From an uncultured Porphyromonadaceae bacterium (GTDB lineage: Bacteria; Bacteroidota; Bacteroidia; Bacteroidales; Muribaculaceae), in contig URWH01000043.1 of assembly GCA_900551515.1 (NCBI GenBank), positions 1-11,938 on the forward strand: a stretch of 11,938 nt of DNA. Direction: 5' to 3'. Below, piece by piece: positions 6,742 to 11,938 of the stretch. Each line of letters opens with the position of its first letter. Position 1 is the first letter of the stretch. A program made the position numbers and the translations under genes. The notes under the pieces are model-generated. The model was not told the DNA's origin, ran no database searches, and was given only the letters and a program-made list of their open reading frames with translations.

Positions 6742-7554
6742 ATGGAACAGATAATCAAAACCCTTACACCTTCCGACTCTTTCTTCCTCCTTGCAGGTCC
6801 GTGTGTGATCGAAGGAGAGAAAATGGCGCTGGAAATAGCCGAAAACATCGTCAGCATCACCGACCGGCTCGGAATTCCCTACATCTTCAAGGGGTCATAC
6901 CGCAAAGCCAACCGCTCCCGCATCGATTCCTTCACCGGCATCGGCGACCTCGAGGCGCTGGCCGTGCTCCGCAAGGTGCGCGACACATTCGGCTGTCCGG
7001 TCGTCACAGATATCCATTCGCCCGAAGAAGCTGCAATGGCCGCCGAGTTTGTCGATGTGCTCCAGATACCGGCATTCCTCTGCCGGCAGACCGACCTGCT
7101 GGTCGCCGCCGCCCGCACCGGCAAGACCGTCAACATCAAGAAAGGCCAGTTCCTCTCGCCCGAAGCCATGCAGTTTGCCGTTCAGAAAGTGCGTGACGCC
7201 GGCAACGACCGTGTGGCCATCACCGAACGCGGGGCAAGCTTCGGCTATCAGGATCTCATCGTCGACTACCGCGGCATTCCCGAGATGCAGCGATTCGGCT
7301 GCCCCGTGATCCTCGACGCCACACATTCGCTCCAGCAGCCCAACCAGCCCAAAGGCGTGACAGGCGGCCGTCCCGACCTCATTGAGACCATAGCCCGCGC
7401 CGGCATCGCCGTTGGCGCCGACGGCCTGTTCATCGAAACGCATCCCAATCCTTCGGTTGCCAAAAGCGACGGCGCAAACATGCTCCCGCTCGATCAGCTC
7501 CCCGAACTGCTGCGCCGACTGAAGGCTATCAGAGAAACGGTCGCACAATTCTGA
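6742..7554 (+). CDS. kdsA: 3-deoxy-8-phosphooctulonate synthase (Kdo-8-P synthase), metal-dependent class
   Basis: KdsA condenses phosphoenolpyruvate with arabinose-5-phosphate to make Kdo-8-phosphate, the precursor of the inner-core sugar of lipopolysaccharide, in the cytoplasm. The 270-residue TIM barrel carries LAGPCVIE, FKGSYRKANRSR, TDIHSPEE, NIKKGQFLSP, ITERGASFGY, LDATHSLQQPN and FIETHPNPSVAKSDGANMLP across two adjoining motifs. Cys21, His195, Glu232 and Asp243 align, with a constant offset of 10, with the metal ligands Cys11, His185, Glu222 and Asp233 of the Aquifex aeolicus enzyme. E. coli-type enzymes have Asn at the Cys position and do not need metal. SDG instead of CDG in the last motif also fits the metal class. 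The upstream 64 bp is AT-rich just before the ATG but has no recognisable promoter box. The next gene starts 12 bp downstream. Confidence 0.96.
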   Translation: MEQIIKTLTPSDSFFLLAGPCVIEGEKMALEIAENIVSITDRLGIPYIFKGSYRKANRSRIDSFTGIGDLEALAVLRKVRDTFGCPVVTDIHSPEEAAMAAEFVDVLQIPAFLCRQTDLLVAAARTGKTVNIKKGQFLSPEAMQFAVQKVRDAGNDRVAITERGASFGYQDLIVDYRGIPEMQRFGCPVILDATHSLQQPNQPKGVTGGRPDLIETIARAGIAVGADGLFIETHPNPSVAKSDGANMLPLDQLPELLRRLKAIRETVAQF

Positions 7555-7566
7555 CACTGACAGAAG

Positions 7567-9138
7567 ATGACGCGCAAGTGGATGGCACTCACCGTTGTTG
7601 CAGCTTATGCGGCTGTCGGCTGGTCGTGCGGCTCGTCGGGCTCCGACGAACACTCCGCCGAAAACCGCATGATTCTTGAGCGGCTCGACGACGAGATCGA
7701 CAACCGCCAGAACTACATCGACCGGCGCCAGCACAAAATCGACACCCTCGCCAAAGTGATAGCCCGACATCCCGACGACACGGAATCGCTCGGCGCAATG
7801 GCAACCCTCTACACATCATTCAACAACGACTCCGCCCTCGCGGTCTACGACCGCGCATGCCGCGCCGCCGTCAATGCCGGACTCGACTCTACGGCGAGAC
7901 GCTTCCGCATCAGCAGAGCCTCGCTGCTCCCCCTCGCCGGATTCATCAGCGAGGCCATCGACGAATACACCTCGCTCAATGCCGACTCGCTGTCGGTGGC
8001 CGACCGCATCCACTACTACACCAACGGCCGCCAGATGTATTCGTTCATCAGCGCCTATTTCCACCGCTTCCCGGAAGCCCGGGCCCACTACCTCAACCTC
8101 TCGCTCGAAGCTCAGCGAAAACTGCTCGAACTGCTGCCTCACGAGTCGGTCAACTATCAGATCAACAAGGCGGAATATTGCTTTCTCACAAAAGATTACG
8201 CTCTGAGCGAGGCCATCCTGCACAATCTTATCGCCAATCTCGACCCCGACGACAACCGTTACGCACGTGCCACGCACATCCTTGCCGATATCAACCATGT
8301 GCGCAACGACAACGATGAGGTGACAAGCTATCTTGCCCTCTCGGCCATATCCGACATCCGCAACGCCACCCGTGAGGTGACATCGCTTCAGGAGCTTGGC
8401 CAAAAGATGTTTGAGCAGGACGACATCGGCCGCGCCCACGACTATCTGTACACGGCTCTCCGCAACGCCGTTGAATGCAATGCCGAGACGCGAATGATAC
8501 AGGTGGCCGAGGCGATGCCGCTTATCGAAACGGTGCACCAGACCGAATTGTCGGCATCGCGCCACCGCATTTATCTCGTGATCGCCCTTATGGCTCTCAG
8601 CCTCGTGCTGCTCATCATCGTCCTCGCCGTCCTCCGCATAAAGATGCGCCAGATGCGCCAGCTGCAGATGCACTATCTGCAGGCCAATGCCACCAAGGAG
8701 GTCTACATCAGCCAGTTCCTCAACCTTTGCTCGATCTACATGGACAAGCTTAAGCAATTCTGCAACATCGCCAACCGCAAGATCAGCACAGGAAAAGTCG
8801 ACGATCTCTACCAGCTCACCAAATCCGGCAAGTTCATCGAAAACCAGTCGAAGGAATTCTACGAAATCTTCGACAACGCTTTCATACACATCTATCCGGG
8901 CTTTGTGGACAGCGTCAATTCACTGCTGCGTCCCGACGCTCAGATCACTCTCGCTCAGGGCGAGCAGCTCAACACCGATCTGCGCATCCTCGCCTTCATG
9001 CGCCTCGGCATCTCCGACACGGCACGGATCGCACAGATCCTCAACTACAGCGTAAACACCATCTACGCCTACCGCAACCGACTGAAAGCGAGAGCCATCA
9101 ACCGCGATACGTTTGAGGCCGACATCCAGCGTTGCTGA
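7567..9138 (+). CDS. DUF6377 membrane-anchored TPR protein with C-terminal DNA-binding-like domain
   Basis: The 523-residue product looks like a one-protein membrane sensor/regulator found in Bacteroidota. An N-terminal hydrophobic signal (WMALTVVAAYAAVGWSC) ends at Cys21, a possible lipobox, although GWSC is not ideal. A charged heptad-like segment at about 33-62 may form a coiled coil. Residues about 65-330 are helical and resemble TPR repeats (DDTESLGAMATLYTSFNND, AEYCFLTKDYALSEAILHNL). One strong transmembrane helix lies at about 335-355 (YLVIALMALSLVLLIIVLAVL), followed by a basic stretch RIKMRQMRQL. The C-terminal domain has the DUF6377 pattern YISQFLNLCSIYMDKLKQF, EFYEIFDNAFIHIYPGFVD and, at about 478-512, a helix-turn-helix-like segment (RLGISDTARIAQIL, YSVNTIYAYRNRLKA). 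The topology implied is periplasmic TPRs and cytoplasmic DNA-binding end. Target genes and signal are unknown. It follows kdsA by 12 bp. Confidence 0.85.
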   Translation: MTRKWMALTVVAAYAAVGWSCGSSGSDEHSAENRMILERLDDEIDNRQNYIDRRQHKIDTLAKVIARHPDDTESLGAMATLYTSFNNDSALAVYDRACRAAVNAGLDSTARRFRISRASLLPLAGFISEAIDEYTSLNADSLSVADRIHYYTNGRQMYSFISAYFHRFPEARAHYLNLSLEAQRKLLELLPHESVNYQINKAEYCFLTKDYALSEAILHNLIANLDPDDNRYARATHILADINHVRNDNDEVTSYLALSAISDIRNATREVTSLQELGQKMFEQDDIGRAHDYLYTALRNAVECNAETRMIQVAEAMPLIETVHQTELSASRHRIYLVIALMALSLVLLIIVLAVLRIKMRQMRQLQMHYLQANATKEVYISQFLNLCSIYMDKLKQFCNIANRKISTGKVDDLYQLTKSGKFIENQSKEFYEIFDNAFIHIYPGFVDSVNSLLRPDAQITLAQGEQLNTDLRILAFMRLGISDTARIAQILNYSVNTIYAYRNRLKARAINRDTFEADIQRC

Positions 9139-9149
9139 AAGTTGATTGC

Positions 9150-9671
9150 TCAAGGCAGAAGCAGCTGCATTATATAGGCATCGGAATATGACGACGGCGA
9201 CACGCGCACCCATGAGCGCAGACGCCCCGCCACCGCAAATCCGGCGGCTTTAAACAGGCTGCGCGATGCGGTGTTTGAAGCCGCCATCGTGGCCCAGAGC
9301 TGATGAAGTCCCAGCTCCACGCGGCAATAACCCGCTATCAGCTTCACGGCCCGCAACGCAATCCCCCTGCGGCGCTGCTGCGGCGCCACGAAAATCCCGA
9401 CGGCCGCCCGGCGATTGACCGTGTCGATATCAAAAAGGTCGACAGTGCCTACAGATTCGCCCGTTTCCTCATCAACGATCATAAACCGCGCCTGTCCCTC
9501 GGCCAGCGGATCGGCCGAATAGCTGTCGATATATTGCCAGAGCTGATGACGCGAGAGAGGCGCGCGCGTGCGCCCGTCGGGCCACAGCGTCCGGTCGTTT
9601 TCCCAGAGATATAGGGCATCGACATCCGAAGGCTCAGGCGCGCGCAGGCTGATTGTTGTGTCGGTGATCAT
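9150..9671 (-). CDS. GNAT-family N-acetyltransferase (RimJ/RimL/SpeG-like)
   Basis: The 173-residue protein is a cytoplasmic GNAT fold enzyme that should transfer acetyl from acetyl-CoA to an amine. It begins [20 protein letters not shown], typical of the RimJ/RimL/SpeG branch. Then come strands around [20 protein letters not shown], the acetyl-CoA pyrophosphate-binding loop QQRRRGIA at residues 98-105, and the late motif [15 protein letters not shown] at 131-145. The substrate (ribosomal protein N-terminus, polyamine or small molecule) cannot be assigned. Its ATG overlaps the recR stop by 4 bp (9668-9671), so it is probably translated together with recR. It ends 11 bp from the end of the convergent DUF6377 gene, with no terminator-like hairpin between them. 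Confidence 0.88.
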   Translation of the reverse strand: MITDTTISLRAPEPSDVDALYLWENDRTLWPDGRTRAPLSRHQLWQYIDSYSADPLAEGQARFMIVDEETGESVGTVDLFDIDTVNRRAAVGIFVAPQQRRRGIALRAVKLIAGYCRVELGLHQLWATMAASNTASRSLFKAAGFAVAGRLRSWVRVSPSSYSDAYIMQLLLP

Positions 9672-10297
9672 TGCTGAAAGCTGTCGGTGAAAAGAGTGCG
9701 CTGAAGGAGCGAGCGTCCCAGCGTCAGCTCGTCGGTATATTCAAGGTCATTTCCCACGGCCACACCGCGCGCCAGCTGCGTTATCTTCACTCCGGTATAT
9801 TTAGCCAGTTTGCGGAAGATATAGAAGTTGGTCGTGTCGCCCTCCATCGTAGCGCCGAGGGCGAGGATCACTTCCGTGACCGAACCGTCGGCCACGCGCT
9901 CGGCGAGGCTGTCGATCTGAAGTATGTCGGGCCCGATGCCGTCCATCGGCGATATCACGCCGCCCAGCACATGATAAACGCCGGCATACTGTCGCGTCCG
10001 CTCGATGCTCATCACGTCGTTGACGTTCTCCACCACGCACACGGTCGAATGATCGCGCTGCGGCGAGGTGCATATCGGGCAGATCTCCGACTCGGAAATG
10101 TTGTGGCACACGCTGCAATAGCGTATATTCCGGCGCAATCCTATTATGGACTCGCCGAGCGCCACGCTCTCTTCTTCCGGCCGGCGCAACAGGTGAAGCG
10201 CAAGGCGCAATGCGGTCTTGCGGCCTACGCCCGGCAGGCGCGACAACTCGGTGACAGCGTTTTCAAGCAGCTGCGATGTGAACTGTTCGTCAACCAT
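9668..10297 (-). CDS. recR: Recombination mediator RecR
   Basis: RecR works with RecF/RecO to load RecA on gapped DNA during recombinational repair. The 209-residue length is close to the usual 200. The N-terminal helix-hairpin-helix is at about 13-32 ([20 protein letters not shown]). The four-cysteine zinc motif is Cys61, Cys64, Cys73 and Cys76 ([16 protein letters not shown]). A Toprim domain follows from about 84 ([54 protein letters not shown]), then [20 protein letters not shown], and the C-terminal [10 protein letters not shown] ends the family core. The start is supported by the 7-bp gap to the upstream peptidase stop and by direct entry into the helix-hairpin-helix. Read from the peptidase, recR is the middle gene of the minus-strand cluster. 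Confidence 0.96.
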   Translation of the reverse strand: MVDEQFTSQLLENAVTELSRLPGVGRKTALRLALHLLRRPEEESVALGESIIGLRRNIRYCSVCHNISESEICPICTSPQRDHSTVCVVENVNDVMSIERTRQYAGVYHVLGGVISPMDGIGPDILQIDSLAERVADGSVTEVILALGATMEGDTTNFYIFRKLAKYTGVKITQLARGVAVGNDLEYTDELTLGRSLLQRTLFTDSFQQ

Positions 10298-10304
10298 CCG
10301 CAGG

Positions 10305-11938
10305 TTATTTCGAAAGTGTCGAATAGTCGCGGCCGTAGCGCAGCATCTGATCGATGTAGCCTTCCGTGTAGTCGACTTTCACATCTGTGATCTCACCGGT
10401 CGCGGGATCAACAACCGGCACATAGACCGGATTGACAAATCCTTTGTAGGGAGCTATCGAGAGCGTTGCATAGCGGTCGAGCACCTGTTTGTGCAGCTTG
10501 GGATCCACCTTCACGGCATAGCTCTCTACGAGCTGGCGTCCGGCCTCATAGTCGCCCTCGCTCTTGATGCGCTGGATCTCACCGAGCAGTTCGCCGAAAA
10601 GTTCGCGCAGGCGGGGATAGTCATTAATCCGGATATACGTCTTGCCGTCGGCATCGTAAAGCTCGATCACTTTCTCGGCCGCACCTTTCTCGAGTGCCCA
10701 CTGCGATATCAGCTTGCGGTTGCGCATGTGGGCTTCCTCGATATCCTTGCCCGGCTCGATGCGCATGAGCTGCGTCATGAGGCCGTTAAGTATATAGTGG
10801 TAATACTGAGCCTTGTAAGCCTCCGGGCTGTCGATCAGGCCGAGCTCGATGAGTTTCGGATCGGCAAGATAATAGAGGGCGAAGAGATCGGCGCGGGCCT
10901 CTTCCAGCGTTGAGCCGTGGGCCTTGAGAGCGTCGGGGTCTACGCCGGGCAGCAGGCGTCCCGAAGCATGGCCGAGACATTCGTGAAGGTCCGTATGCAG
11001 GTTGTCGGTGATGAACAGATATTTGTCCATCAGATCGCGCATTGCAGGGTCGGGAACGAATTCCTCATTGAAGCCGTTGCCGTGCGATGCCTCGTCATAT
11101 GCCTGCGTGATATTTTCGATTGTCACGGATTTCGAGCCGTGGGCGGCACGTATCCAGTTGGCGTTGGGCAGATTGATGCCGATAGGAGTCGACGGATAGG
11201 AATCGCCGGCCAGAATAGCGGCGGTGATCACTTTTGCCGTCACGCCTTTCACCTCCTCTTTGCGGAAGCGGGGATCGACAGGCGAATGCGATTCAAACCA
11301 CTGGGCATTGGAACTTATTGTCTCGGTGCGCTGTGAAGCCTCGTTGTTCTTAAAGTTGACTATCGATTCCCAGTTGCCTGTCATTCCCAGCGGATCGTCA
11401 TAGCTTTCGATGAATCCGTTGATGAAATCGACCTGCGAACCGGTGTCGCCCACCCACAGTATGGAATATTCGTCGAAGGTGCGCAGATCGCCCGTCGTGT
11501 AATATTCTATCAGTTTTTCTATCACTTTGCGCTGCGCATCGTTTTCGGCAAACTCTTTTGCCTTGTTCAGATTGCTGACAATGCGTTCTATGGCAGGCGA
11601 ATATAGGCCGCCCACCTTATAGGTCTGTTCAACAACTTCGCCGTTCACTTTGGCCACGCGCGTGTTGAGACCGTAGGATATCGGTTCGGCTATTGTGGTG
11701 TCCTTGCGTGCGGCATAGTAGGCTTCCACTTCTGCCTGGGTGACTCCGTCGTAGAGATTCGTAGCCGAAGTGGCGATGAGATCTACGCCGTCGGCCTGGT
11801 TTACCTTTTTGGCCATGAACGCCGGATCGAAGATCAGACGTTTGAGCGTGTCGATATCGGCCGGCACTTCTGATGCGGGAAGTCCGGCTACAAGTCCGTC
11901 AAAATATTCGCGACTGAATTCGGGCGTGAACTTGTCCA
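10305..11938 (-). CDS. Dipeptidyl peptidase III (M49 family), 5' end beyond right edge
   Basis: DPP III is a zinc exopeptidase that removes dipeptides from the N-terminus of short peptides. The reading frame is open to the right edge (first complete codon complementary to 11934-11936), giving 543 visible residues; a GTG at 11865-11867 is internal, not the start. The zinc motif HECLGH is encoded by the complement of 10968-10985 and the second motif EEARAD by 10887-10904. The second Glu of that motif lies 28 residues after the first zinc His, the spacing known for Bacteroides DPP III. From the zinc His to the C-terminus there are 226 residues, close to the approximately 675-residue B. thetaiotaomicron enzyme, so roughly 130 residues are missing. 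Whether a signal peptide is present cannot be seen. Some database relatives carry a misleading dihydrofolate reductase label, which the zinc motifs contradict. recR starts 7 bp after the stop. Confidence 0.93.
   Translation of the reverse strand, partial: DKFTPEFSREYFDGLVAGLPASEVPADIDTLKRLIFDPAFMAKKVNQADGVDLIATSATNLYDGVTQAEVEAYYAARKDTTIAEPISYGLNTRVAKVNGEVVEQTYKVGGLYSPAIERIVSNLNKAKEFAENDAQRKVIEKLIEYYTTGDLRTFDEYSILWVGDTGSQVDFINGFIESYDDPLGMTGNWESIVNFKNNEASQRTETISSNAQWFESHSPVDPRFRKEEVKGVTAKVITAAILAGDSYPSTPIGINLPNANWIRAAHGSKSVTIENITQAYDEASHGNGFNEEFVPDPAMRDLMDKYLFITDNLHTDLHECLGHASGRLLPGVDPDALKAHGSTLEEARADLFALYYLADPKLIELGLIDSPEAYKAQYYHYILNGLMTQLMRIEPGKDIEEAHMRNRKLISQWALEKGAAEKVIELYDADGKTYIRINDYPRLRELFGELLGEIQRIKSEGDYEAGRQLVESYAVKVDPKLHKQVLDRYATLSIAPYKGFVNPVYVPVVDPATGEITDVKVDYTEGYIDQMLRYGRDYSTLSK

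Noticed and set aside
6895..7770. 291-codon minus-strand open frame spanning the end of kdsA and start of the DUF6377 gene
   Set aside because: Antisense shadow of two real genes, without family resemblance.
7816..8889. 357-codon minus-strand open frame opposite the DUF6377 gene
   Set aside because: Low-complexity Val/Asp/Glu-rich antisense translation with no motif; the plus-strand protein has recognisable domains.
11865..11867. GTG as the start of the DPP III gene
   Set aside because: The same frame stays open to the window edge with sensible protein sequence, and about 130 further N-terminal residues are expected for the family.

Overview
The window looks like ordinary chromosomal DNA of a gut-type Bacteroidales bacterium. 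The coding DNA is fairly GC-rich and the few intergenic gaps are AT-rich. The protein set (DUF5106 thioredoxin-like lipoprotein-style protein, DUF6377 membrane regulator, HECLGH-type dipeptidyl peptidase III, metal-type KdsA), a TAnnTTTG-like promoter and the lack of clear Shine-Dalgarno sites all fit Bacteroidota. A higher-GC family such as Muribaculaceae is my guess from composition and gene style, not something the sequence proves.

Layout. (1) 1-1024, minus strand: the N-terminal 341 codons of the disaggregase ClpB, running off the left edge. (2) 1025-1278: the only sizeable intergenic region, between divergent genes. It holds a candidate promoter inside a perfect 10-bp inverted repeat, plus a second, wider inverted repeat. 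(3) 1279-2762, plus strand: an exported DUF5106 thioredoxin-fold protein with a CEDC motif, then a DoxX-family membrane protein, a plausible envelope redox pair. (4) 2829-6677, plus strand: mnmA (tRNA 2-thiouridylase), a bifunctional-nuclease/UVR protein overlapping it by 4 bp, an NHS-family nucleoside:H+ symporter, and rsmE (16S rRNA m3U1498 methyltransferase), closely packed as one likely operon with an RNA theme. (5) 6742-9138, plus strand: kdsA (Kdo-8-phosphate synthase of the metal-dependent class), followed 12 bp later by a DUF6377 membrane-anchored regulator. (6) 9150-11938, minus strand and convergent: a dipeptidyl peptidase III (M49) running off the right edge, then recR, then a GNAT acetyltransferase, with a 7-bp gap and a 4-bp overlap that suggest one transcript.

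I see no rRNA, tRNA, CRISPR array, insertion sequence, phage gene or defence system, and no broken gene. Most of the window is housekeeping. The parts most worth a second look are the repeat-flanked promoter upstream of the DUF5106 gene, the DUF6377 one-protein membrane sensor/regulator next to kdsA, and the DUF5106-DoxX pair. I do not see convincing evidence of a wholly new system.
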